A stretch of 64,000 nt of DNA, taken from contig NC_091882.1 of NCBI RefSeq assembly GCF_019399895.1, positions 62,001 through 126,000 on the forward strand, read 5' to 3'. Shown piece after piece: positions 35,105 to 46,757 of the stretch. The notes under the pieces were generated by a model. That model made no database searches, had not been told where the DNA came from, and saw only the letters and a program-made list of their open reading frames with translations. This stretch comes from Cardiocondyla obscurior (taxonomy: Eukaryota; Arthropoda; Insecta; Hymenoptera; Formicidae). The stretch's first letter is position 1. Each line of letters opens with the position of its first letter. The position numbers and the translations under genes are program-made.

Positions 35105-37651
35105 TCAATCATCAGCTCGCATACCCCGTACTTCACCTTGATGTCTTTGCTGCAATTGAACATATAAAGAACATTTTAAAGAGATGAAATTTCTTACTTT
35201 TAACAAATTAAAAAAAAATCTTTTAAAGGTAAGAAAAAAAAATTATATAAATTTAAAACAGACAAGCTGAAAAAAGCAAAGTTACTTACCCTGTCTAATT
35301 CTTCTTTAGTATTGTCTTCGATTGCTCTAATATCCTCCATGGTTAAACCATACCAACGATCTATCCAGCAAAACACTTGCCTATGGAAATTGGTGAACAA
35401 GCGTCGTTCCGCCTTCTGAATGAATCCTTCGACGCGGGTCTGTAGACCGAACCATTTGAATTCACAAGTGACTAGCTTGTAGCACGTCATTACAGGTTGA
35501 ACATTGTGCTTCCAGTCTTTTCCAACTAAAGGACCTCGTCCCGTTTTTTGGGACTTAAATTTTGATGGATCCTCATCGTCCTTGTAATCGGCACTGGCGA
35601 TCGGATCATTGGCAATATCTATATGCACTACCTCTCTTATTTTAAGCTTATCGGGCGGCAATTCGTGAACCTGTTTGTAAAAATAAAATGATACAAACGA
35701 CTAACGTAAACGACTATTTATCAAACTGCATGGCACTTACATTATGCTGATTGCCAACATCGCCAATGTGAAAGGACTCTATCATAATCACGAAATTATC
35801 CTTCATGTACCCTGGATTCTACACAGAAAACAAAGTAATATATTTATTTTTAATATTTTACATATGTTTGAAAATATACGTACGATAACGTATAATAACT
35901 TACAGTTATGACTGTCTTACAATACGGGTAAGCGTTCCAAGCCTCTTCGTGGATCTCCAACGAGTTCTTTGGCAGTAAAATGCGAATAAAAGCAGGCACT
36001 TTACTAGCTAAGTGATAAATCTTATATGTATATTGGCCTGATGAATACTTTCCACCAAGTAACGGATAATCTGTAAATGGCTCATTCTTCAATACTTCAA
36101 TGCCTTCTCCACCGCCTGTATTATTTTTACTAGCCTCTGCTACAGAATACAGTTGAGCTACTTGATACTGTTTAAAAAAGATGAAAGAAAATTAATATAT
36201 TAATCTTCAATAATTTCCACGGTAGGTTAAGTCGTTATATAATTTAAATGATCCTTGGAAATATGATTTATATTGCACTTTGATCTGTTTTTTTTTTTTT
36301 TCGTTTAAAAACTATTATTAGTTTCATACTTTATATTAAAATTTATTTATATCACTACAATTAATTTTTCAATTCAACATACGAGAAATAAATAATTTTA
36401 AGTCCATGAAGTTTATATTTATTTCTAGATTTGATACAGCATGCAATGGAGCATAATATCAAGACATTTCTCCTGGGCATTATTTTATTATCCCCTCTCT
36501 AAGGCAAACAGGTAATAAATAAAAAAAAATTTTAATAATTTAAATAACAGATAATAATTAAGGAACTACGTTTTTGTTTGTGACAAAAAAGATTTTCTAC
36601 TTTACAAATATATCATTATTTAAGAAAGATGACTCTACATAAGTACTCGATATAGGCACATGTGTCGTGAGAAGGATAATTAGATGATTGGCGAGTTTTT
36701 TTAATTGCATGACAATCTGAAGAGATTAAGTTCCAACTATCTTTTTTTTTTTACGCAATCTACCATCCTAGACGGGTCTCAAATCGAGTTATTATAGAGG
36801 TGTGGGACTGCTGTGACAGATCAAACACGTACCTCTTCCACTGTAAGGGGCAGAGTGACACGGCTGTAACAGAAAAAAAAAAATAGATTATGTCAACATT
36901 GCAAATCCAGGAAAGCAAGGAGACCGAAGGATATCACGAATAAGGCAACGGTGTCCTTGAGTCGCAAGACGGAGGGGACACGCGTCATCGTCTCCACCGC
37001 AAGGTGCACGTATCGCACCGGCTGATCTCAATTTATGTTAGAAATTGAAGTTGATCAATAAGTCTACGGGAGATTTACGATTGAACGCATATGTCGATCC
37101 ATGTTGTACGCGAACGAATAACGCCGGAAGACCTTGAAGTTAATCGGGATTTTCAGAAGGCTGCACTCTCGCTGCCACTTGCCAGGAATCATCGTATACT
37201 CCAAAACTTCAATGAGGTAACCGAGAGAAAAAAAGGGGGAGGGAGAAAGAAAGAGAGAAAGAGAGAGAGAGAAAGAGAAGAAGTGCAGAAAGTGCAAGCA
37301 GCGCGAGCAGACCTCTAGAATCATGCGGTAAGGGATGAGGGCCACCATCCCTTCTCCCACTCGCACCATCTGTCTCTCTCTCTTCAACCCTCTCGCTTCC
37401 TCTTTTTCCTTCTTAGTCGGCCGCCGTTAAAGATCACTTCGCCGTGTTCCTTGTCGATCGGTTTCGAATTTCGCTGCGCTGGCTCTCGCGCTGGCCAAGG
37501 CAAAGGGGGCAAATTTCGGCAATCGTTCCGCGCGGCGCGCACCTGGCAACCCTTACTCCGTGCGGTTTTCGTCACAGTCACCGTCATCGTCCTACACCTT
37601 CTCTCCTTATTTTACTGTCCCGCGCCGCACTTACTATTCCTTGATGAGCAT
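35105..37651 (-). CDS. vib: Class I phosphatidylinositol transfer protein
   Basis: Soluble lipid carrier that exchanges phosphatidylinositol and phosphatidylcholine between membranes and supports phosphoinositide synthesis; the Drosophila counterpart is vibrator, needed for cytokinesis. Six exons join in phase on the minus strand: 37651-37635, 36863-36833, 36167-35904, 35818-35741, 35670-35290, 35149-35105 (816 nt, 271 aa, the usual class I length). The start is a 17-nt coding micro-portion MLIKEY, followed by RVTLPLTVEEYQVAQLY. Recognisable blocks are NNTGGGEGIEVL, GQYTYKIYHLASKVP (with the Thr and Lys that contact the inositol headgroup in mammalian PITPs), EEAWNAYPYCKTVIT, KFKSQKTGRGPLVG, and RRLFTNFHRQVFCWIDRWYGLTM. 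The tail ends RGMRADD. There is no second domain (no DDHD or LNS2), so this is not an RdgB-type protein. Confidence 0.93.
36168..36832 (-). other. Intron 2 of the PITP gene
   Basis: AT-rich intron with a homopyrimidine/homopurine run and no coding signal on either strand. Confidence 0.6.
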
Positions 37652-38300
37652 TTTAGTCAGCAGAGCACATGGACCAGTGACGTATGATCAGCAGGGACTC
37701 GCCGCCAGCGATGACGACGGCGATGAGATGGAACAGCAGAACCCACACCGACGGCACCGCACCCTCGCCGTCTCGTCGGCTACCGATCTGACTCACGGCT
37801 TACGCTATCGGCTCCGAGCCGCTGCCGTAGTGTCATACACTCCGTAACGCCGTGTGCAACGGGCAACGCCAACAGGACTCGCCAACCGACTGACACACTC
37901 CGTGCCAGACCGCTCCGACCGCTCCACGGTCCGCACCAGCAGCAGCAGCACCAGCAGCACCCGCACACCAGTAACCGCCACGGCCGCGCCAAAGAAGTCA
38001 CACACACTTGCGCGCGCGCCCGCGCACACGTGTACGACTCCATGGCGCCCCCTTCCTCCACCCTGCCCTCCTGCCGGTCATTCTGTCGCTTGTCGCTCCT
38101 CGGCCGTCTTCGACCACCACCGCTGGTGATCGTCCGACATTTTCCCTCCACTTCCCTCCTCCCGCGCCCCGATCTTTCCGGTTGAACTTTACTGCTGACG
38201 TCATTCGGCGAGAGGTTAGACACGCATGCGTTGCCCGCTACCGGCCGCACTCGCCGTCCCGCGAGTGACTTCGCGCGATTCGAAAAATTAACCACTTGAA
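37652..38300 (-). promoter_or_regulatory. GC-rich promoter and 5' UTR of the PITP gene
   Basis: This is a strongly GC- and CpG-rich block directly upstream of the PITP start codon, with a perfect CRE palindrome (TGACGTCA) at 38196-38203. Overlapping ORFs on both strands here have no family features and reflect base composition. The nearby plus-strand gene starts at 39164, so the block may serve both directions, but the PITP gene is the closer user. Confidence 0.55.
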
Positions 38301-39163
38301 ATTTTATGTACTAGCGATTACGATATCGTTGCGCAATCTAAACGTCTCGGTTTTTTTTCCCTCCCGCTAATTGCTTGATATCGATGGACTTTTGAACAGT
38401 TGAGCGTACATACATACAGGGTCAGCCCGTCAGCATGCCCGGTCTTCATGGTCTTCATGCGCGGTCTTGGGGAAATTTACGTCAATGATGGTAGGGAAAT
38501 TTGTTTAATGTTTTCAATTGAAATCAGAATGCAGATGACGTCAGAACAAACTTAAATTCTAATATTTTGTAGTGATTACTCGTTGAAGAACGTGGACGTC
38601 TTGTACATTTGCCGAATTAGCTTTCTTATATGCTGAAAAGAAAAAGCAAAGCCGAAAAGATCGATCGAAGAAGTGAGCCATTATTTTATTCTTATTCTTA
38701 TTCAGAGTTCATGTATTAATTTAAAGCCATAATATTCGTGTTAAAAATTTTTATTTCCCTTGTTTTTATTTTCTCGCAAATTTATGTGTTTATAAACAAT
38801 TTGCTAGCTCGATCTATCATCAATTTATGTCTCCTATCCATTGTCTGGCATAAAGCTTCTTTCTAACATTCGTTTTCTTCTCAATTAAGAAGGATACTTT
38901 TGATATGATCATTGTAGACTATATTAAATTATAAATTTTGTTTTAATTATTTTGAAACATAAAATCTTCCTTTAAACAGAGTGTCTCACAGTAAACGGAC
39001 ATTTTATCTAGAATAGGTAGAACATATTAGTACAAATAGAAAAGTATAATATTATTTTATAATATTGAAAAAAAATTAAAATGTATAGGTTAATGTAAAA
39101 GCAACAGGAAGTGAGCAAGTGAGCTTAACAGACGACGGTGCTATTTGTTATTATACATTAAAA
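38301..39163. other. Spacer upstream of the SAAL1-like gene
   Basis: AT-rich sequence between the PITP promoter and the next start codon. A short direct repeat (GGTCTTCAT twice, then GGTCTT) lies at about 38440-38470. No coding region is seen; the end of the stretch should contain the leader of the downstream gene. Confidence 0.45.
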
Positions 39164-41075
39164 ATGGAAGGTAATACAAGTTTAAAAGATAAAAATTAGG
39201 AAATAATTTAGAATCTACATAAATGTTACAGTGTTATTAGTTTTGCTAATCAGAAACAAAGCTGTAGTTGAACTTTTATACCAACAAATTAAATAGAAAA
39301 AATTCAGAAACTAATTTTTTTTTTTAGTAAAAACTAGTGATATACCAGATTCTATTTACTATTATCCATGTCCACTTTTGTTCAATAATTTGATGAAGAT
39401 TGATAATGATGAATCTTTAAACAGTGCTGAAAAAAGTGCCTTAATTAATATTCAAAACTTAATGGAATACATTAATATGGTAAGTATTTGTACAAATGTT
39501 GTTTACAATTACAATTACAGCTAAAAGTACATTTTAGTGCTATAATGGATGTTACTACTTATTATTTTCTGTTAAATTTATAATACTAAAAAATAGTTTC
39601 AAATACATATGTAATTATTTAATTATGAATGTAACTTGTCTTAGGTAAAAGATGATGATTGGACAGATGTGATAAAGAAAAAACTTAATGAAGTATTTGT
39701 TTTGAGCAACAATAAGTTTATAGCAAATTATCTTGTTAAACATGATATCTTGAAAACAATTCTAAAAGAAGTTGGCGGAAATTTAAATTTAGCTGTATGT
39801 TATATTTATCTTTATCATTTAATATTTTGTATTTAATTTTTTGTAATTATTATTTTTTTTTAGGACATAGTTCTTTGTATCATTATTAATGTTTGCAACA
39901 CAGATTCAAAAATAATACACTTAATAGGTAAAGATTCTGAATTTGTTAACTCAATCTTATATTATGGGACATACAGAATTAATAAAGTATTATCAAATGT
40001 TATAAAAATTATAAATTTGGCAATACAAGTTTTACAAGATAATCCTCAATCAGAATGGTTGACTCATTTACAACATTCATCTACAATTATTGAAGACTGC
40101 ATAATTATGATATTAAAGTCTCACAATCAGTTTAATGGTAAATTAATATAATAAATTACAATATGCATAATATACTATAAGAAATTTATTTAATTATTTA
40201 TTTTTTCAAGCAATACATTAATTTGTCAAATTTCTTTCATAGAAACATTGGTAATTACAATAATTGATCTACTCTGGAAAATGATTAAGACAACAGTGTC
40301 GGGTTGGCCTAGTCTTCTAGATTTCTTATTCAGTACACATATTTTAATTTATCCATTGATAAATTTTTGTCAACAAGTTACAAAATTGAAAACAGACAAG
40401 CCGATAGATGTATATTTTATTGACAAATGGCTGTCAATAATGATTCATGCAAAAACAAGTTTAGAATCTTTATTTGAATTAAATGACGAAAAACACAAAT
40501 ACACATTTTTATATGCTCTAAATTGTCTGTTACATCTATATAAAGAACAAGAATCTTTTTCACTAAGCCAACTACGAATACATAGTGTTAATTATGCGGT
40601 AATCTTGAAATATATATTTTTATTGGCATATATTCGCAATAAGTTTTATATTCCTGTAAAAATGGATCATACTTTAATGCAAATAATGTTGAAGATTAAA
40701 ACAGGTATGAAATCCATTATTATATTATGTGAATAATTAAAATATAGTAATATGTTTTTTCTAACTTTATATTTGAATACAACAGTTTTAGATGCAGAAA
40801 AAATGACTAATAAAGAAGAACAAAGTTTCACGAAATTGAAAGATTTTTATATATATCTTGAAGATATTTGGCTGACAATTACACAACTCGATTCAAGTGC
40901 AGATATCAAAAGATTAATTGAACCATTTAACATCAAAGACCAGCAATATTTCTTGAATCTTCCTCAATGTGAATATCAGAACTTTTACAAAAAATTTAAG
41001 ACTGAATCGGAGACACCAAGAAAACTTATGAATCGTGTAACAGACATAGCGGGAAAATTTTATGTTAAACTTTAA
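39164..41075 (+). CDS. Helical-repeat protein, possibly SAAL1-like
   Basis: Six exons join in phase: 39164-39170 (only ATG GAA G), 39328-39479, 39645-39794, 39864-40137, 40243-40704, 40786-41075 (1335 nt, 444 aa). The protein is almost entirely helical and Leu/Ile/Lys/Asn-rich with no transmembrane segment or signal peptide. Two stretches recall the armadillo-like fold of SAAL1 (serum amyloid A-like 1): DDDWTDVIKKKLNEVFVLS...FIANYLVKHDILKTILKEV, then LADIVLCIIINVCNTDSKIIHLI followed by WLTHLQHSSTIIEDCIIMIL. SAAL1 is about 470 aa in vertebrates, similar to this length. The match is by pattern only and the protein may be a fast-evolving, unrelated helical-repeat protein. The 7-nt first coding exon is plausible because phases agree throughout, but an alternative upstream start cannot be excluded. 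A poly(A)-type AATAAA signal lies near 41243. Confidence 0.75.
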
Positions 41076-41355
41076 GAATTGATTACTATTTGCATTATAT
41101 ATATATTTAGATTAATTTTTCAATTAAGAATTAATAATATCTTAAAGTAATAATAATATGTTAAAAATGTTACTTTAAAAATTAACAGTGATACTGAACG
41201 TTATTTTTATGATTTATCGTATTTTTCATATCACACCAATTAATAAAATAAAATAATATTATTAATAATGAGTTATGAACATTATTATAAAATTTATTGT
41301 TTAAAAATATATCAGTTATGTTGAAGAAAAAATATTAGAATTATTGTATAGCATG

Positions 41356-41356
<1 letters not shown>

Positions 41357-41406
<50 letters not shown>
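41357..41406. repeat. (TA)n microsatellite
   Basis: An uninterrupted TA run of about 50 bp. Confidence 0.95.
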
Positions 41407-41412
<6 letters not shown>

Positions 41413-42101
41413 TTTTATTGTTGATGGACATAAGACCATAATATATATCCTGCAATTTTACAGCTATTTACATAATAACTCCAAAGTCGTTTCCGTGCAA
41501 TCTAATTTGTTTCTATTATCCACACTATATACATATGTCATTTTGTCGTCCAAATTATTGATAACCTCCTCAATCGACTTTCAAAACTTCCAAAATCAAA
41601 TCCCAAGTCTTTTTATTCTTCTTAAATAAATGAAACCGAACTCTATTTGGTGCTTCGTCAAGTGGTCAAGTCCCAAGCAGTCCCCAAGTCAACCGTATCA
41701 ACGCTACCTCGATTTGCCGATGACAATAGTGGCGGGTTTTTTTTTAATTAAAATAAAATTATATTGTTTGATTCGTTTATATGGGTTAATTACCACTGTT
41801 CCTGCTAATTTTGCAGCAGCCATTACAAATTGACGGAAAATGGGTCTCGCCATACCGTCAACTTGCTCCTCCTATATTCATGATACTTCTTGAGCGTTTT
41901 TCAACGACTTCGAATCAGAGAATGCTTCGAATGCTCGGCGACGTGAAACCACGGAATTGACAGGTTTATTATCTGATTTATTTTTAATTTCTAGATTATT
42001 TAAATGGGCTTATGACTAAATTACTGTTTTTCTTTTATTGTAATTAAAGATTAAATATTATTTGAGTGTTAATGCACTTTTTAACTAATTGTGTAATTAA
42101 A

Positions 42102-42132
<31 letters not shown>

Positions 42133-42989
42133 ACGAAAGTCTCAATTAAGCAAAGTAAACAGGAAAAGAACGTGCAATACATAATACTTAAAAATAAATG
42201 ATTTTTTGTTTATTTAGTCATAACACTTGTCATTCACGCAGTTATATTTTATACCAGAAATTTACAATATGCTAGAATTATCAAATAAAATTTTCCTACT
42301 TATGCTATACTTTAAATTTTTTATAAAAAATGTTTTATCTTTGCATCATCATTCTGATCGATTTATCTTACATGCAAATAATCGTATCTTTTTTGCTAAA
42401 TTAATTTTTTCTTTTCTACTTAACAATCACAAAGTTTTAAATGGAAATAATCACAGCAATAGAAACAATCCAAAGTGTTTCTTTTAATATAATTTTATAT
42501 ACTTTATAAGGCTTTGTTAACTCTATTATTTATATTAATTTTCTCAACTGAATAAAAAATCTCTTGATATCTTTTCTTAGAAACTCTTTCTTTCTTCATA
42601 TTCTTTCAGTCATGTTTTATTACAAACTTGTCTAATAAAATTATATTGATTGTGGTTATTAATTTCATTTAAACAATGTATATAACATGATATAATTTAT
42701 ACCATATAATTTATAATATAAATATAATATTATAAGATATATATATATATATTATATGAGATAAAATGTTACAAGATAAATAGATAGAATTATAAAACTT
42801 AAATTATTGTATATTTCAAATGCATATGTCAGTCTGGCAAGTCCAAATGTTGATTGCAGTCAAACTGTAACTGTCAGTTGAAATTTTTTATAATACATAA
42901 TAAATTATTATCAGTCATTAACATATTCCAAATGATCTAATCCAAATTGTATCTATGTTTCGATTAGAGTTAAAATTATCTTATGCACA

Positions 42990-43009
42990 CTACATATATA
43001 TATATATAT

Positions 43010-43046
<37 letters not shown>

Positions 43047-43056
43047 ATATATATTA
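42990..43056. repeat. Interrupted (TA)n microsatellite
   Basis: TA runs separated by TT or TTTA interruptions, together about 65 bp, close to the 3' end of the small minus-strand ORF. Confidence 0.9.
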
Positions 43057-43115
43057 TACAATACAACAATACATAAATTAAAGTGTATGTTACATCTTAT
43101 TTCATTCATTTCAAA

Positions 43116-43304
43116 TCACAGGTCATCGTGTTGGTCCGCATTGTCTCCAAATTCAATTTCCAGTTGCAGCCTGTAGTCCATAGCGACGAAGACAATAACT
43201 AGGAGCACTGGTAAGCGAAATCTGGACTGCCAGCCAAGTTTTAATATAAACATCAAGGAGCGATGAAGGGTGCCGCTATTTTTTAGAAATATGTCAGTAG
43301 GCAT
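43116..43304 (-). CDS. Candidate small single-pass membrane protein (62 aa)
   Basis: I do not recognise this ORF. It encodes MPTDIFLKNSG..., a basic segment, one hydrophobic stretch (FRLPVLLVIVFVAM at about aa 29-42) and an acidic tail ending DNADQHDDL. A good acceptor (TTCATTTTCTACAG) lies upstream at about 43376 on the same strand, which would give a short 5' UTR before the ATG. Length and composition resemble small mitochondrial or ER membrane proteins, but no family can be named. A plus-strand ORF of about 32 codons overlaps antisense, so the coding strand is not certain. Confidence 0.4.
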   Translation of the reverse strand: MPTDIFLKNSGTLHRSLMFILKLGWQSRFRLPVLLVIVFVAMDYRLQLEIEFGDNADQHDDL

Positions 43305-43791
43305 GGTAAATACGAAGGAGACTGGCCTACTCTCCGATGCCCTTAAAAATTTGGACTTTTGTCGTATTCAACCTGTAGAAAATGAATTTGTAAGTTAAAA
43401 TCGTTCCTCGTAATTATTTCTAAAGTTATTAATAAAAAAAAAAAAAACGACACTTACTAGGTTAGGTAATCTGTCACGTACTGAAGTTACAACGACACCC
43501 AACATGTCACGTAACTATTTGCGCATGCCCCGCATGCACGAATTGATAATCAGAAGGCTGAATTTTCCTTCGGTCAAGACCTTGCAATAATTTTTTATTC
43601 TCGGTGTACTGCAACAATAGATTGTTTTAAATATATTGCACAATGGCCGCATCCAGGAGCTTGACCACCAAGTTACAAACACACAGCGACCTCTTGTTGG
43701 AATCGGGTCGTAGTCAAAATAATTAGCCGATTGATAACTCTATCTCCGGATAATTCCTCATCTCCATAATTGCAATCAACATATTTATTGG
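43305..43791. other. Spacer between two small ORFs
   Basis: Mixed sequence with an A-tract at about 43434-43447 and no clear ORF. It may be an intron or the 5' UTR of the 62-aa ORF gene. Confidence 0.4.
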
Positions 43792-43983
43792 CTAATTACT
43801 CAAACCTTGCCGCGACTCCGATTCGGCTCGAACCTTCGATAGAAACTTAGCTACACCCCGAATGCATTCGTTGTAGAAGCGAGTGAGAAGCGACCTTAAG
43901 TTTTCGGGTGGACGGCGAGTTAGCCCTACTAGATACCGCCGCAACCATGGCCTGTACGTTACTTGTACCAATATGGCTGCCAT
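43792..43983 (-). CDS. Candidate small protein (63 aa)
   Basis: The ORF opens in a good initiation context (ACAAATGG) inside a CpG-rich 5' region and encodes a basic protein beginning MAAILVQVTYRPWLRRYLVG, without a signal peptide or clear transmembrane helix. Unusually, an AATAAA signal (43784-43789 on the minus strand) starts within a few bases of the stop codon, which would make a very compact transcript. The arginine-rich, amphipathic N-terminus could target mitochondria. I do not recognise a family; it could also be the first exon of a larger gene or a chance ORF. Confidence 0.35.
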   Translation of the reverse strand: MAAILVQVTYRPWLRRYLVGLTRRPPENLRSLLTRFYNECIRGVAKFLSKVRAESESRQGLSN

Positions 43984-44580
43984 TTGTTAGTAGTGTATTT
44001 TTCTCTGACTTGATGCGCATTTTATAAAAAAAGCTACACTCGGTGCTTTTCGCGTCGTAGCTTTCGCGTGCCCACGTGTCGTCGCGATCCGTGCTTGACG
44101 TGTCCGGGGGTCCGTCGCCCCCCCGTAATAATGCATCACGCCTGAATACGTCTCTCGGTCGGGATGCTGTGCGCGAGAAACAGAACGGTCGCCCGTCACC
44201 AGCCATGTTCATTAAATGTCTTTTTGTTGTGACATCTTCGTGATATAATATTTTCATGCAACGTGCCGCGACGCCAAAGCGAACTCGCGCGTGCATCAAC
44301 GACCCTCCGTTTCCTCGCGTACGATCCTTTTCGCTTTCTCGTCTCGTTTCGTCGTGTCTCACTTTGGCCCGCCTCATCTCGTCCTATTCCGTTCAGTTCC
44401 GTTTTGCATCGTCTCGATTGTGTCATCTCGCCTCGCTACATCTTGCCTCAACTCGCCTCACCACGTCTCGCCTCGCCTCGTTTTATTTTATCCTGCTTCA
44501 TAGGACTTCCCGTTTGCCAGTGTTTACTTCAATCAAGTAAAGATTAAATGAAAGGTAATTGCATTAAATTTCTTTCTCTC
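43984..44580. promoter_or_regulatory. CpG-rich, possibly bidirectional promoter
   Basis: The block lies between the minus-strand 63-aa ORF and the plus-strand RhoGEF2 gene. It is CpG-rich and contains a degenerate pyrimidine-rich repeat (units like CTCGCCTCG, CTCGTCTCG) at about 44310-44490. Reading frames through the repeat are compositional. It could hold the TSS of RhoGEF2 leader exons and of the small minus-strand gene. Confidence 0.4.
44310..44490. repeat. Degenerate CTCGYCTCG-type tandem repeat
   Basis: Repeated short units of CTCG, TCTCG and CCTCG with variations such as CTACATCTTGCCTCAACTCG, all pyrimidine-rich on the plus strand. Confidence 0.7.
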
Positions 44581-44586
44581 TTTTTG

Positions 44587-44631
44587 CACGCGCGCGCGCG
44601 CGCGCGCTCGCACTCGCTCGCTCGCTCGCGG
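44587..44631. repeat. (CG)n followed by (CTCG)n microsatellite
   Basis: A run of about 20 bp of alternating CG is followed by CTCG units. Alternating CG can adopt Z-DNA. Confidence 0.9.
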
Positions 44632-46757
44632 GTACGAGTGCGTGCATGCATTTTTGCGTACGTGTGCGTATTTCTACGTGGATTGTGTATTTTATTTGGT
44701 GGTGGTGTGTGCGTGTATATATATATATATACACGTTCGTGCATGTATGCATGATTTTGCAATGAAACTTTATAGCTTAAAAATCTTATCAAATGACCAG
44801 TACTCTACATGTTTTGCTAACTTTGTTCACTGCTGAGTTTTGAATTGTGTCACTTTTTTAAGCTTTTTATTCGCACGTAACGCTTTGCTCCTGATGCTGC
44901 TCTTTTCAGAACTTTATTGGTGTCATTAATCTTCAGCTTAGGAATTATTTTCTTTAAAAAGAACACACTGTCATATTTTAATGTAATTTTTATATCTTGG
45001 TACTCTTAGGCTCTAAGGTTATTGCACTTTGCTGCATATTACATATTAGAATTTAATTGCAATGATTATTCTGACATAGGGAAGTTTATTTAAAGCAGGA
45101 CATTACTTTTGCATTATTAGATACATTCGTTTGGGAATATGTATATTACAATAAAGGGTTAAAGTTAGTTATTGTATAATTAAATGTATAAAATTTGTTA
45201 CACGGAAAAAAAATTTTAGTTTTACATTTGATACTCTAATATACATATAATATTTTTTTTATTTTATATTTTATATAAAATTGCTTTTGAAAAATATAAA
45301 TATAATAAATATAATATATCTTAGTGTGATTATACAACAGATATACATTTATTGTAAAGCTGACGAATATTACTGAAGTTGTTCTTTATAGTGTATATTA
45401 AAGTTGCTGCTGGTTGCAAAGTCTGCATTGACAATAGATACAGCGTCACACTTAGCTAAATTATGAGCCAAAAGGTGTGAAAAATAACGTTAAAAAGCTA
45501 AATAATTCTTGTGATTTGCGGTGTTATAGTAAACTAGCACTAATTTACAATTATTAGTAAAATAAAGACCTAACTGTTGTGTTTTTAATTTCTCGTTTTT
45601 AATTGCTCAAAACAAGAAAAAGTATTCTGCATGAAGAAAATAATAATTATCTGTATTTAGAACTGTCAAACAAGCGAGAGAATCAATCAGCATTGTAAAA
45701 TAGCATATAAAATAGAATTTATGTTTTTTTTTACAATAATATTATAAAAAATTATAATTATAAATAAAAAAACTTAAGAAATTATAATATTATTTTATTA
45801 AAAAGTTTATTGAAGTAAATAATATTTTAGAAAGAAAAATTAAAACTATAAGAAATAATAAATTAGCTAATGTAATAAATTATGAAAATATTAATATTTA
45901 TGCAAGAATAATAAGAAATAAAAGCTTTTTAAAATTTTCTTTTCATGATAAAACTCGTGCTGATTGGTTCCCTTTCGCTTGGCTTGCTTCAAGGATAGAT
46001 AAACTTGTAAGAAAAAAAAAAAAATAAAATAAAAAAAGTGAAATTTAAATACTCTAAAATAATATAATATAATTATAAAAGCCGGTTAGCCAAGCGTCTA
46101 TGATACCCGCCTCGTGTTCGAATCCCGACATTGTATTTATTTAAATAAAAAAAAAAATAAAAAATTAAAACAATTTTGCACGCTTTAAAATTAATCTATT
46201 ATTTTATACAACGTTTATTATATGGTGAACGGTTACCACTTTTTTAAGGACTGAGTTACGTGAAATTTAAATGTACTAGTACTAAGATGTTTAAACGTGA
46301 AAGAGGAAAAAAAATTGCTACTACTTTTTTAATGATTACTAGAATAAACCAGGTTTTTTTATATTTTTTTATTTAGTAAAACATCTTTTGCATTGGTTTT
46401 CTTTTGGAAAATAAAAATAAAATTATAATGAAAAATATCGTGCGCACAGCACGTGCATGGTTTGTTCTAATGTTATTAAACTTTTTGATTTTTGAGAAGT
46501 CACGTTTACTTAATTAAAAAAAATTTTGTTTAATTTAATTTATTTATTCATATTTTTATAAAGTAATTTTTAATGTTTTTCTTTTTTTTTTTTTAGTATT
46601 TCGCATAAAATACGTACTTTAGTATTATTTAAAATTTGTTTGAATAATATAAACTTTATTAAACACACATACATATCTTTTAGTGAGTGCTATAAAAAAA
46701 AAATTTTTGGCAGTTCGGTAGCAACGGAGGTAAGGCTGGGTGGAGTTCGAAGGAGGG
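44632..46757 (+). other. AT-rich region upstream of the RhoGEF2 start codon
   Basis: Very AT-rich, with no coding ORF. It holds a tRNA-like remnant at 46081-46132. It is probably the 5' intron of RhoGEF2, because the exon with the start codon is preceded by an acceptor-like TTTTTGGCAG near 46711 and an in-frame stop at about 46732. Confidence 0.45.
46081..46132 (+). pseudogene. tRNA-like remnant or tRNA-derived SINE head
   Basis: The sequence carries an A-box-like block (TTAGCCAAGCG) and a B-box (GTTCGAATCCC) at near-tRNA spacing. The T-arm pairs at four of five positions. The acceptor stem does not pair and the anticodon arm is shortened, so it is not a functional tRNA. The context is A/T-rich, with an A-rich stretch a few bases 3' of it, as in retroposed tRNA-derived elements. 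The type (Leu/Ser-like) is a guess from the D-arm. Confidence 0.45.

Larger units (their letters stand above)
41076..43115. other. AT-rich intergenic region with microsatellites
   Basis: Contains the SAAL1-like gene's 3' end, a TA microsatellite at 41357-41406, an A-tract at about 42109-42133, and palindromic TA runs at about 42735-42760 and 42990-43056. A patch at 41570-41853 shows weak minus-strand coding character that I could not turn into a gene model. No other gene is seen. Confidence 0.45.

Noticed and set aside
41570..41853. Possible small minus-strand gene (MARPIFRQFVMAAAKLAGTV... and a C-terminal KKTWDLILEVLKVD)
   Set aside because: The two pieces read well separately, but no acceptor joins them in phase and an in-frame stop precedes the second piece. 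I could not build a supported model.
43847..44377. Minus-strand ORF of 176 aa overlapping the 63-aa ORF
   Set aside because: Arg/Asp/Ser-rich composition without domains. It runs through the CTCG repeat and shares its region with ORFs in three other frames.
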